From positions 310,001 through 374,000 of the forward strand of contig CANLUH010000002.1 of assembly GCA_947494205.1 (NCBI GenBank): a DNA stretch of 64,000 nt, given 5' to 3'. Source of the DNA: an uncultured Flavobacteriaceae bacterium. Lineage in GTDB: Bacteria; Bacteroidota; Bacteroidia; Flavobacteriales; Flavobacteriaceae. Both the position numbers and the translations under genes were made by a program. Below, in pieces: positions 55,501 through 64,000 of this stretch. Numbering within the stretch: the first letter of the stretch is position 1; every line of letters starts with the position of its first letter. A model generated the notes under the pieces. That model worked only from the letters and a program-made list of their open reading frames with translations, did not search any database and was not told the DNA's origin.

Positions 55501-58500
55501 AGGAGCATTATTTTCAAGCATAACTAAAGCAAAAGAAAGTACCTATTATCCATTGAGTGCTACTCAGAAAAGACAATACTTCTTAAACACTTTAGACAAA
55601 AAATCATTGGCCTATAATTTACCAATGGTTGTAAAATTAGAAGGAAAACTAGATTTAGAAAAAATTAAAAAGAGCTTTCAAATACTAGTAGATAGACATG
55701 AAAGCCTTAGAACAAGTTTCAAATTTCAAGACGGTGAACCTGTACAAATTATTCATTCTAATGTTGCTATAGAAATAGAGCATTTTAAAGCAGATGTTAG
55801 AACTATAAATCAACACATTCAAGAATTTATAAAACCGTTCAATTTAGAAGATACATCTTTATTTAGAGTTGGTGTAATAACAACTTCAGAAGAAGAACAT
55901 GTATTGATGATAGATATGCATCATATCATTTCCGATGGAACTTCAATAGGAATTTTAATGGATGAATTCATGCAAACGTATGAAGGTAAAACACTAAAAC
56001 CATTAAGTATTCAATATAAAGATTATGCAGTTTGGGAACAAAGTGAAACGCAATTAGAAACTACAAATAACCAAAAGGAATTCTGGTTAAATGAGTTTTC
56101 AGATGCGTTAACAATGCTAGAGCTGCCTTACGATTTCGAAAGACCTCAACACCCTATAAACGAAGGTGCTGTTCATGTTGTAAAAATAGACGCAACAAAA
56201 ACGGAAGCATTAAAACAAGTGGCGCAATCTGAGAAAGCAACACTGTTTATGGTGCTTTTAGCAGCTTATAATGTCTTGTTAAGTAAATTAAGTAACTCTG
56301 AAGATATTGTTGTTGGAATACCTACAGCGAGTAGAGAACATAATGATTTAGAACACATTGTTGGAATGTTTGTAAATACAATTCCAGTTCGTAATCAGCC
56401 CAAAGGAGACGCTAGTTTTAGAGCATTTTTAAAAGCATTAACGACAAGAACACTATCCTGTTTCGATAATCAAAGTTATCATTATGAAGAACTTGTAGAA
56501 GCTTTAAATATAGAACGTATAATAAATCGTAATCCATTATTCGATATCACGTTTACCTTTCAGAATATGGATTGGAAAACATTCGAATTAGATGGATTAA
56601 CAATAAATAAATACGATAACGATACGTTAACATCTCAGTTCGATTTATCACTAGTCGCTTGGGAAGATGCAGGTGAATTGATATTAAACTTTGAGTACAG
56701 TAAAGAATTGTTTTCAGATAAAACAGTTAAACGATTTGCTAATTATTTTAATACTATAGTAGAGGCAATATGCGATACCATAGACTTTAAAATTGCAGAT
56801 TTACAAATACTATCTAAAACAGAGCAATTACAATTAGTTGAAGGATTTAATACTACAGAAGTAAAGTATGATGAAGACGCTACATTATATGATTTATTTG
56901 AAAGACAAGTAAACCTATATCCAAATAAAGCAGCTGTTTTATTTAACGGCGAAAGCATAACGTATACTGAATTAGAGAACAAAGCAAACAGCTTAGCACA
57001 CCAATTAAGAAAAGAAGGCGTAGTAAAAGAAACCGTAGTCGGTATTTATTTAGATCGTTCTCCTAATATGATTGTTGCTATACTAGGAATTCTAAAATCT
57101 GGAGGTGCCTATTTACCATTAGATGTAGAACAGCCAAAAGAACGTATTAAAAACATTATAGAAGATGCTAACTGTAATTATCTTATTGTAGATGCAGTAA
57201 CCGAGACCACCACTTTTTTAGATAGTAAAATTATAAATATAGCAGACGATTTTATAAAAGAAAGTCAACCTATTATATCACAAATAACAACGTCTACAGA
57301 CTTAGCTTACTTATTATATACAAGTGGTTCTACAGGAATGCCAAAAGGCGTTATGGTAGAACAAGGCTCTGTTGTAAACCTTATAGAAGATAGAATAAGA
57401 ACCTATACTATAACAAGCGACGAAAACATTTTATTATTCGCACCCATCTATTTTGATGCCAGTGTAGAGCAACTATTTATAGCTTTATTTAGTGGCGCAG
57501 GGCTAGTGGTAATAGAAAAAGAAACACTGTTGGATACAAGTGATTTTAATAACTATGTATTAGAACACAACATAACGCATGTAGATGCTGTGCCTTCTTT
57601 TTTAAGAACATTAGAACTTCCTAAAGCATTAAATATAAAACGAATTGTTTCTGGAGGAGAAGCTATCGATTTAAAAACAGCAAAGAAATGTTTAGAAATC
57701 GCACCTTTATATAATGCTTATGGACCAACCGAAACTACCGTAACTTCTACAGGTAATAGATATACTACAATAGAAGACCTAAATAGTATAACAATAGGAA
57801 AACCATTAGCCAATACAAGTTGTTATGTGTTAGATAAACACAACGCTATTTGCCCAATTGGTGTACAAGGAGAATTACATATAGGAGGCGTAGGTGTTGC
57901 TAGAGGATATGTAAATAACGAGGCATTAACTAACGAACGTTTTATAGCTAATCCGTTTGTAAAAGGAGAAAAGCTATATAAAACAGGTGACTTGGTAAAA
58001 TGGTTGCCAAATGGAGAATTAGAGTATTTAGGCAGAATAGATTATCAAGTAAAAATAAGAGGGTATCGTATAGAATTAGGAGAAATAGAACAACAATTAC
58101 TTAATCACCCAGAAATAATACAAAGCGTCGTTGTTGTAAAAGGAAATGAAAAGAATAAATACTTGGTTGGGTATTATACGGCTACTTCAGATATTACAGA
58201 ATCTACTTTAAAAGCGTATTTAAATAAGCAGTTACCAGAATATATGGTGCCAAGTCATTTAATAGCTTTAGAAGTATTTCCATTAACAAGTAATGGTAAG
58301 TTAGATAGAAAACAATTACCAGAACCAAATAACATAGCAATAGCAGAATACGAAGCACCAATAACAGAAATTGAAGAGCAATTAGTAGCCATTTGGTCTA
58401 ACATATTAGCTACAGAAGCGAAAACAATAAGTATTAACGCAAATTTCTTTGAAATAGGAGGCAACTCTTTAAACGCAATGGTATTAGCTAATAAAATACA

Positions 58501-61500
58501 TAAAACATTAGCGGTAAAACTACCATTACGAGAAGTATTTACTCAGCGAACCATTAAAAATCTTGGAGCTTATTTAATTGCTTTAAAAGAAGATGTATTT
58601 GTAACCATACCAAAAGCAGACAAAAAGAAATATTACAAATTGTCTTCAGCACAAGAGAGGCTCTATTTTTTATATGAGTTTAACAAGACCTCTACAGCTT
58701 ATAACATGCCTCAAGTATTACAAACGGGTAGCTCATTAAATGTACAGCGATTAGAAGACTGTTTAATGAAAGTTGTAGCACGACATGAAAGTTTACGTAC
58801 TAATTTTGTTATAAATGAAACGGAAGTTTTTCAGAAAATAAGTACAACTGCGAACTTAAATGTTGACTATTTTAAAACATCTAATGAAGCAAAAATAGAA
58901 ACCTTAATTGAAGGTTTTGTAAGACCGTTCAACCTTTCCGAAGACGCTTTATTTAGAGTAGGTATTATAAACCGAAATGATAATGGTTATATTATTATGT
59001 TCGATATGCATCACATAATAAGTGATGGTGTTTCTCAAAACATTCTAATTAATGATTTCTTTAATTTATATGAAGGACACGCTTTAGAACCTTTAAAATT
59101 AGATTATAAAGACTATTGTGAATGGCAAAATAGTAAGGATTATAAAGCAACACTTCAACAACAAAAAACATTTTGGAATACACAATTTGAAGAAGAAGTG
59201 ACGCCTTTAGAGTTACCTACCGATTATACAAGACCAGTAGTTAAAAGCGAAGCAGGTAATACCATTAATTTTGAATTGTCTGCAACTATAACCAATGAAT
59301 TAAAAGCTTTAGCAACACAAGAGAATACAACACTTTTTGCAGTACTATTAAGTGCTTATAATATACTATTAAGTAAGTTATCTAATCAAGAAGATATTAT
59401 TATAGGAACACCAGTTGCCGGAAGAACGCACAGTGATTTAGAAACAATATTTGGTTTATTTGTAAACACTTTAGCATTAAAAAACACATTAAATAATGAC
59501 GCTAGTTATTTAGCATTTTTAAATACAGTAAAAGAAAACACCTTACAGAGTTTCGATAATCAAGATTACCCACTAGAGGCATTAATTGAAGATTTAGACT
59601 TAGTAAGAGATACCAGTAGAAATCCATTATTTGATGTGATGTTCTCATTTCAGAATTTTGATGTATTGGAGACTTCTATAGATGGCTTAGAATTTAAAGC
59701 TTATACAGATGTTAGTACACATTCAAAATTTGATCAAACATTAACATGTACAGAAATTGAGGATAAATTAATATTCAGTTTTGAATATAGTACGGCTTTA
59801 TATAAAGAAGAAACGATTGTCCGTTTTATAGATTATTTAAAACGAATAATCAATCAAATAGTTACATCTCCTACTATCGAAATAAAAGATATTAAAGTAC
59901 TATCTGAAATCGAAGAACATGAGATATTACATCTATTTAATAATACAGAAGCTGACTATTCAAAAGAACAAACCGTATTAGATTTATTTGCAATAACGGT
60001 AGCTGAGAATCCTGAAAAACCAGCATTGGTTTTTGAAGACGAAATAGTAACATACAAGACATTAGATGAAAAATCTACAGCATTAGCACTTTATTTAAAA
60101 ACTAAAGGCGTAACAACGAGTACACTTGTACCACTATGTTTAGAGCGCTCTTTTGAAATGGTTATAGGCATTTTAGGAATATTAAAGGCAGGTGGTGCTT
60201 ACGTTCCAGTAGATCCATTATACCCAGAAGATCGTATAGCATATATTTTAGAAGATACAGCGGCAACATTAGTATTATGTCAATCTAAATATCTTGATAA
60301 GTTAAAAACGATAAGTACATTAAACTGTATTGCTATAGACAAAGCATTACCAGAAATAACGAATACACCAATCGTTTTAACGGCTCCAAAGCCAGAAGAT
60401 ACTATATATGTTATTTATACTTCAGGAACTACAGGACAACCAAAAGGCGTTATAAATCACCATTTAGGAGTATTTAACCGATTAGTTTGGATGAAAAACT
60501 ATCTAAACTACAGTAACGAAGTTTTTATTCAGAAAACAACGTTTAGCTTCGATGTCTCTGTTAACGAACTGTTATTACCAATAATAACAGGTTCTAAAAT
60601 GGTTTTGGCAAGTCCAACAGAATATAAAGATACAGAGTACCTTCAACAGTTAATATATAAACACAAAGCAACAACAATACACTTTGTACCTTCAATGCTT
60701 TCTGCATTTTTATTAATGGTAGAACCTAAATATTGTAAAACATTAAAGCATGTATTATGCAGTGGGGAAGCATTAAAACCAGATATGGTTTCTGAGTTTA
60801 GAAATAAGCTTAAAGGCACTAATATTTATAATTTATACGGACCAACCGAAGCCGCTATAGAAGTAACCGTAAGTACGCTAGATGAGAATTATGATAAGGC
60901 TATAGCGCCAATAGGGAGACCAATAGCAAATACAAATTTATATGTAGTTGATGCTAATAATAATTTAAAAGGTATTGGTATGCCTGGCGAATTGCTTATT
61001 GGTGGAGTACAAGTAGCAAAAGGCTACTTAAACAAACCAGAATTAACGGCCGAAAAATTTATACCAAGCCCATTTGTAAAAGGGGAACGTTTATATAAAA
61101 CAGGAGATTTAGTACAATGGTTACCAAACGGAGAATTAAATTACTTAGGTAGAATAGACGATCAGGTAAAAATAAGAGGTTATCGTATAGAATTAGGAGA
61201 GGTAGAACAACAGCTATTAAATCATCCTGAAGTAGAACAAAGTACAGTATTAGTAAAAGGTAATGATGCTAATAAACATTTAGTTGGGTATTATATTTCA
61301 ACATCAGAATTGTCTATAGAAGCATTAAAAGCGTATCTAAATGAGCAGTTACCAGAATATATGGTTCCAAGCTATTTAATAGCTTTAGCAGAGTTTCCTT
61401 TAACTAGCAATGGTAAATTAGATAGAAGACGATTACCAGAACCAGAATACACTAATGTTTTAGAGTACGAAACACCAATAAATGATACAGAACGTGAATT

Positions 61501-64000
61501 AGTAGCTATTTGGTCAGAATTATTAGGAGTAGAAGCATCAGTAATTGGTAGAACTACTAGTTTTTTCGATATAGGAGGACATTCATTAAACGCTATTGTA
61601 TTAATTAATAAAATACATAAAGCATTAGCGGTAAAAATACCACTACGCGATCTCTTTAAATACAGAACGATTCAAAAAATAGCAACTCATATAACTTCAC
61701 TAGAACAAGAAGATTATATAACAATACATAAAGCAGAAAATAAAGAGTATTACAAATTATCTTCAGCGCAAGAGCGTTTATATTTTCTATACGAATTCGA
61801 CACGAATTCTATGGCATATAATATGCCTCAGGTATTAGAAACAAGTCAGGATTTAAACTTAGAACAATTAAAATTAAGTATCAATGCTTTAATAGAACGT
61901 CATGAAAGTTTAAGAACTAATTTTATTGCAATAGATGGGCAAGTCTTCCAACACATTAAAAATACGATAGACTTAAACATTACACATTATGAGGCGAAGA
62001 ATACAGTAGAAATTGATGAGAAAATAGAAGCTTTTACTCGTCCGTTTAATTTAGCAGAAGATGTATTAATTAGAGTAGGTGTTATAGCTGTAGAAGAGAA
62101 AGGTTACATTGTTATGTTCGATATGCATCATATTATTACAGATGGTGTGTCTCAAAACATATTAATAAATGAGTTTTTCGAATTGTATAATGGTAATACA
62201 TTAATACCTTTAAAACTTAGTTACAAAGACTATTGCGAGTGGCAGCACAGCACAGTTTATAACAAAACAATTACGACCCAAAAAGAATTTTGGAATGCGC
62301 AATTTGAAGAAGAAGTTTCGCCATTAGAATTGCCAACAGATTATACTAGACCAGTTTTAAAAAGCGATAAAGGTGCAGCTTTAAATTTTGAATGTTCTGA
62401 AACGATAACCAACCAATTACAAACTATAGCGAAACAAGAAAATACAACACTTTTTGCAGTCTTATTGAGTGTTTATAGTGTTTTGTTAAGTAAACTATCT
62501 AATCAAGAAGATATAGTAATTGGTACGCCTGTAGCTGGAAGAACGCATAATGATTTAGAAGGCATATTAGGTCTGTTCGTAAATACGTTAGCATTACGAA
62601 GCTACCCTAAAGGAATACTGTCTTTTAAAGCATTTTTAAATGAAGTAAAAGCGACAACACTAGAAAGTTTTGAAAACCAAGATTACCAATTAGAAACCTT
62701 AATAGAAGATTTAGAAGTTACTAGAGATACAAGTAGAAATCCGCTGTTTGATGTGATGTTCTCACTTCAAAATTTTAATGATGTAGGAGAAACTGTAGAC
62801 GGCTTAGAATTTAAACAATATAGAGATATTAATGATTATTCAAAGTTTGATCAAACATTAACTTGTACAGAAACAGATGGAAAATTAGTATTTAATTTTC
62901 AATACAGTACCGCTTTATATAAAGAAGAAACGATAAAGCATTTTGTAAGTTATTTTAAAGCGATTATTGATGCTTTAACTAAGGATACTACTATCGCGAT
63001 AAAAGACATTTCTATTCTATCAAGTGATGAGTTAGTAGTATTAAATGAGTTCAACAATACAAAAGCTGATTTCCCACAAAACAAAACAATCATTGAGTTA
63101 TTTGAAAATCAAGTAGCGCAAACCCCAAACAATATTGCTGTAGTTTGTGGAAAAGAACGTATTACATACAAGGACCTAAATGCAAAAGCTAATGGTATAG
63201 CAAACCTTATTATTAACCAATGTGAGGATCAACCAAATAATACTATAGGGTTATTATTTAATTCTAGTATTACTATGGTGGCGAGTATTTTAGGAGTTTT
63301 AAAATCTGGAAATAATTATTTACCATTATCACCAGAAGCACCTACAGAACGTAATAACTACATATTAGAAGATGCAAAAGCAACACTATTACTTTTAGAT
63401 GAGACATTAAGTGAAAATGAAAATTGTAGTGCTTTAAATTTTAAGAAAGACGCCATTATTACTGTAGGAAGAGATACTATAAAAAGTATTAAAACAAATC
63501 CTACTAATGGAAAAACAAGCAAAGATTTAATCTATATTATTTATACTTCAGGAACAACAGGGAAACCAAAAGGTGTTGCTGTAAAAGAAGAAGGTATTGT
63601 TAATTATATTCACTGGAGAATACAAAACTATGCCTTAACAGAACACGATGTTACATTACAGTTATTATCATATCATTTCGATGGGTACGGTTGTAATTTC
63701 TATCCTGCATTGTTATCTGGTGGAACACTCGTTAAAATTGAAAACGAGCAACGCTTAAATTTAGAACATATAGCAGATGTTATTTTAGAAGAAGCGGTAA
63801 CAACAACATTAATAACACCTAGTATTTATGATGCTTTATTAAAGGCACTTGTTAAAAGAGATAAAAAACCAGTATTTAAAACCATAGTTTTAGGAGGAGA
63901 AAAATCTAATGCAGCGTTAATAAAAGCAAGTAAAGTCGCTTTTCCTGAAGTCACTATTTGTAATGAATATGGTCCAACCGAAGCTTCGGTTGCAATCACT
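52520..64000 (+). CDS. Giant hybrid PKS-NRPS, 5' part: KS-AT-ACP-(C-A-PCP)x2-C-A...
   Basis: Open from the ATG at 52520 to the right edge (3827 codons, no stop). Ketosynthase (about 8-425; Cys178). Acyltransferase (about 535-830; Ser619 in GHSIGEY; 'HAFH', malonyl-type). Acyl carrier Ser949, with no KR. Then C (His1134), A (Asp1646), PCP (Ser1983), C (HH from His2164), A (Asp2678), PCP (Ser3022), C (HH from His3203) and an A domain cut by the edge (Asp3721). Specificity residues: first A DAEDVGAVT, where Glu and Asp in the pocket suggest a basic residue such as Lys or Orn; second DVNHLSLIE, nearest Ser (DVWHLSLID) but with Asn for Trp; third DGCLVGEVA, nearest a Tyr code. No epimerase is present in the visible part. 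Further modules and a release domain must follow outside the window. Confidence 0.92.
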   Translation, partial: MNKYTGLEIAVIGMSGKFPKADSIKRFWENIKNGVEAIDFFTEEELKAEGETQENIDNSSYVNANAYLENKAFFDANFFGYLPDEAKVMDPQMRLFHECVWEALEDAGCNTKDLKHKIGLFAGASSNLNWQIFAELANKNNAVNGFAASQLSDVRFMASKVAYNLNLRGPSIFMDTACSTSLVAIHEACKSLLLADCNIAIAGGSTVTNKSKKGYLYSEGMILSKDGHCKAFDAEASGTITSEGVGVVVLKTLKNALKDGDNIHAIIKGSAVNNDGNNKVGYTAPSVEGQAEVILKAQKWAKVAPESISLLEAHGTGTKLGDPIEFAALNQVFGKNNAKHCALGSVKTNIGHADIAAGMAGFIKSVMALKNRQVPPSLHYKTANPEINIENSSFYVNTELKAWENKTHPLRAGVSSFGIGGTNAHIILEEAPNKETTSITNTEEVVVVTAKTEAALQRNCENLKQFLESDSEGIKLSNIAYTLQEGRTHFKYRKAFITKSKADLITQLETITNYKETVLNTKNNPNVIFMFSGQGAQYVNMSLGLYKEAEFYRTTLNQCLELIEKHSGEDFKAILFSENVDTKINSTYYTQTLLFALEYSLAKYIMHLGVQPNAMIGHSIGEYTAACLSGVFSLEDTIQIVLKRGALMQSAEKGAMLSVAHNLEAIQDSIPSNLSIATINTEDSFVVSGKEDDIKTFSETLKAKAITSVILKTSHAFHSFMMDDIVDSFKTYLSNFEMNAPTIPFISNYTGTWITNAQATSVTYWENHLRYTVKFAEGIKTILNDSQNVFIELGPSRNLTTAVNTIIKDNTKQKAINCIRHPKENKDDYNFFLNALGKLWTAGITLNWSELHGETQRFKVALPTYAFERVAYPINVNAYAMLSEMTSGANIEDVAIQYKIEEQDETIVELEEDTSQSTIANKLLGVWQAFFGKTTISIDDDFFDLGGDSLKAVTIIARIKKALKVDVSLEQFFNNSTIHQLELLIESEVQTPIQGALFSSITKAKESTYYPLSATQKRQYFLNTLDKKSLAYNLPMVVKLEGKLDLEKIKKSFQILVDRHESLRTSFKFQDGEPVQIIHSNVAIEIEHFKADVRTINQHIQEFIKPFNLEDTSLFRVGVITTSEEEHVLMIDMHHIISDGTSIGILMDEFMQTYEGKTLKPLSIQYKDYAVWEQSETQLETTNNQKEFWLNEFSDALTMLELPYDFERPQHPINEGAVHVVKIDATKTEALKQVAQSEKATLFMVLLAAYNVLLSKLSNSEDIVVGIPTASREHNDLEHIVGMFVNTIPVRNQPKGDASFRAFLKALTTRTLSCFDNQSYHYEELVEALNIERIINRNPLFDITFTFQNMDWKTFELDGLTINKYDNDTLTSQFDLSLVAWEDAGELILNFEYSKELFSDKTVKRFANYFNTIVEAICDTIDFKIADLQILSKTEQLQLVEGFNTTEVKYDEDATLYDLFERQVNLYPNKAAVLFNGESITYTELENKANSLAHQLRKEGVVKETVVGIYLDRSPNMIVAILGILKSGGAYLPLDVEQPKERIKNIIEDANCNYLIVDAVTETTTFLDSKIINIADDFIKESQPIISQITTSTDLAYLLYTSGSTGMPKGVMVEQGSVVNLIEDRIRTYTITSDENILLFAPIYFDASVEQLFIALFSGAGLVVIEKETLLDTSDFNNYVLEHNITHVDAVPSFLRTLELPKALNIKRIVSGGEAIDLKTAKKCLEIAPLYNAYGPTETTVTSTGNRYTTIEDLNSITIGKPLANTSCYVLDKHNAICPIGVQGELHIGGVGVARGYVNNEALTNERFIANPFVKGEKLYKTGDLVKWLPNGELEYLGRIDYQVKIRGYRIELGEIEQQLLNHPEIIQSVVVVKGNEKNKYLVGYYTATSDITESTLKAYLNKQLPEYMVPSHLIALEVFPLTSNGKLDRKQLPEPNNIAIAEYEAPITEIEEQLVAIWSNILATEAKTISINANFFEIGGNSLNAMVLANKIHKTLAVKLPLREVFTQRTIKNLGAYLIALKEDVFVTIPKADKKKYYKLSSAQERLYFLYEFNKTSTAYNMPQVLQTGSSLNVQRLEDCLMKVVARHESLRTNFVINETEVFQKISTTANLNVDYFKTSNEAKIETLIEGFVRPFNLSEDALFRVGIINRNDNGYIIMFDMHHIISDGVSQNILINDFFNLYEGHALEPLKLDYKDYCEWQNSKDYKATLQQQKTFWNTQFEEEVTPLELPTDYTRPVVKSEAGNTINFELSATITNELKALATQENTTLFAVLLSAYNILLSKLSNQEDIIIGTPVAGRTHSDLETIFGLFVNTLALKNTLNNDASYLAFLNTVKENTLQSFDNQDYPLEALIEDLDLVRDTSRNPLFDVMFSFQNFDVLETSIDGLEFKAYTDVSTHSKFDQTLTCTEIEDKLIFSFEYSTALYKEETIVRFIDYLKRIINQIVTSPTIEIKDIKVLSEIEEHEILHLFNNTEADYSKEQTVLDLFAITVAENPEKPALVFEDEIVTYKTLDEKSTALALYLKTKGVTTSTLVPLCLERSFEMVIGILGILKAGGAYVPVDPLYPEDRIAYILEDTAATLVLCQSKYLDKLKTISTLNCIAIDKALPEITNTPIVLTAPKPEDTIYVIYTSGTTGQPKGVINHHLGVFNRLVWMKNYLNYSNEVFIQKTTFSFDVSVNELLLPIITGSKMVLASPTEYKDTEYLQQLIYKHKATTIHFVPSMLSAFLLMVEPKYCKTLKHVLCSGEALKPDMVSEFRNKLKGTNIYNLYGPTEAAIEVTVSTLDENYDKAIAPIGRPIANTNLYVVDANNNLKGIGMPGELLIGGVQVAKGYLNKPELTAEKFIPSPFVKGERLYKTGDLVQWLPNGELNYLGRIDDQVKIRGYRIELGEVEQQLLNHPEVEQSTVLVKGNDANKHLVGYYISTSELSIEALKAYLNEQLPEYMVPSYLIALAEFPLTSNGKLDRRRLPEPEYTNVLEYETPINDTERELVAIWSELLGVEASVIGRTTSFFDIGGHSLNAIVLINKIHKALAVKIPLRDLFKYRTIQKIATHITSLEQEDYITIHKAENKEYYKLSSAQERLYFLYEFDTNSMAYNMPQVLETSQDLNLEQLKLSINALIERHESLRTNFIAIDGQVFQHIKNTIDLNITHYEAKNTVEIDEKIEAFTRPFNLAEDVLIRVGVIAVEEKGYIVMFDMHHIITDGVSQNILINEFFELYNGNTLIPLKLSYKDYCEWQHSTVYNKTITTQKEFWNAQFEEEVSPLELPTDYTRPVLKSDKGAALNFECSETITNQLQTIAKQENTTLFAVLLSVYSVLLSKLSNQEDIVIGTPVAGRTHNDLEGILGLFVNTLALRSYPKGILSFKAFLNEVKATTLESFENQDYQLETLIEDLEVTRDTSRNPLFDVMFSLQNFNDVGETVDGLEFKQYRDINDYSKFDQTLTCTETDGKLVFNFQYSTALYKEETIKHFVSYFKAIIDALTKDTTIAIKDISILSSDELVVLNEFNNTKADFPQNKTIIELFENQVAQTPNNIAVVCGKERITYKDLNAKANGIANLIINQCEDQPNNTIGLLFNSSITMVASILGVLKSGNNYLPLSPEAPTERNNYILEDAKATLLLLDETLSENENCSALNFKKDAIITVGRDTIKSIKTNPTNGKTSKDLIYIIYTSGTTGKPKGVAVKEEGIVNYIHWRIQNYALTEHDVTLQLLSYHFDGYGCNFYPALLSGGTLVKIENEQRLNLEHIADVILEEAVTTTLITPSIYDALLKALVKRDKKPVFKTIVLGGEKSNAALIKASKVAFPEVTICNEYGPTEASVAIT

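Noticed and set aside
52486-58464. Several 65-80 codon minus-strand frames opposite the giant synthetase
   Set aside because: They lie wholly within a gene whose domains read continuously on the plus strand; they are antisense shadows without motifs.

Overview
The window is AT-rich DNA of the kind found in marine Flavobacteriaceae (Bacteroidota). Supporting signs are ATG starts with A-rich leaders and little Shine-Dalgarno signal, a TAnnTTTG-type promoter element, a histidine kinase with periplasmic two-component-regulator propellers, and a Bacteroidota-style lipoprotein. The genus cannot be fixed from the sequence. I recognise no rRNA, tRNA, CRISPR array or insertion sequence. All domain calls, and all adenylation-specificity calls, come from reading motifs by eye.

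Region 1 (1-17742) is one tightly packed plus-strand operon that I cannot match to a named system. It holds the end of a peptidoglycan-binding protein and a 353-aa protein with a C-terminal peptidoglycan-binding domain. Next come five very large paralogues (750-890 aa) with a shared N-terminal domain and serial beta-rich repeats. A sixth large protein of different build sits among them. The operon closes with a small two-helix membrane protein with a coiled coil and a 362-aa protein with a possible caspase-like His/Cys pair. No large protein has a signal peptide. The gap at 6432-6542 can fold into a 19-bp hairpin whose loop is complementary to sequence just before the next start codon.

Region 2 (17743-26593) is mixed. 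It contains a propeller-type sensor histidine kinase, a bidirectional terminator, a two-gene minus-strand operon (a lipoprotein with a C-terminal CxxCH and a 652-aa protein of unknown function), a DedA/VTT membrane protein, and a 724-bp non-coding stretch rich in inverted repeats.

Region 3 (26594 to the right edge) is a hybrid NRPS-PKS assembly line with an embedded MacB/FtsX-type permease. Domain order by gene: [acyl ligase-ACP-C-A(Asn)-PCP-E]; permease; [C-A(Thr)-PCP-KS-AT-KR-ACP-Cy-A(Cys)-PCP]; [KS-degenerate AT-ACP]; [docking-C-A(Thr)-PCP]; [KS-AT-ACP-C-A-PCP-C-A-PCP-C-A..., running off the edge]. The predicted product is a fatty-acyl-D-Asn-capped thiazoline-containing peptide-polyketide. 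An acyl-D-Asn cap is the hallmark of the prodrug strategy of colibactin, xenocoumacin and zwittermicin. The matching periplasmic D-Asn peptidase, a thioesterase and the end of the last gene would lie beyond the window.
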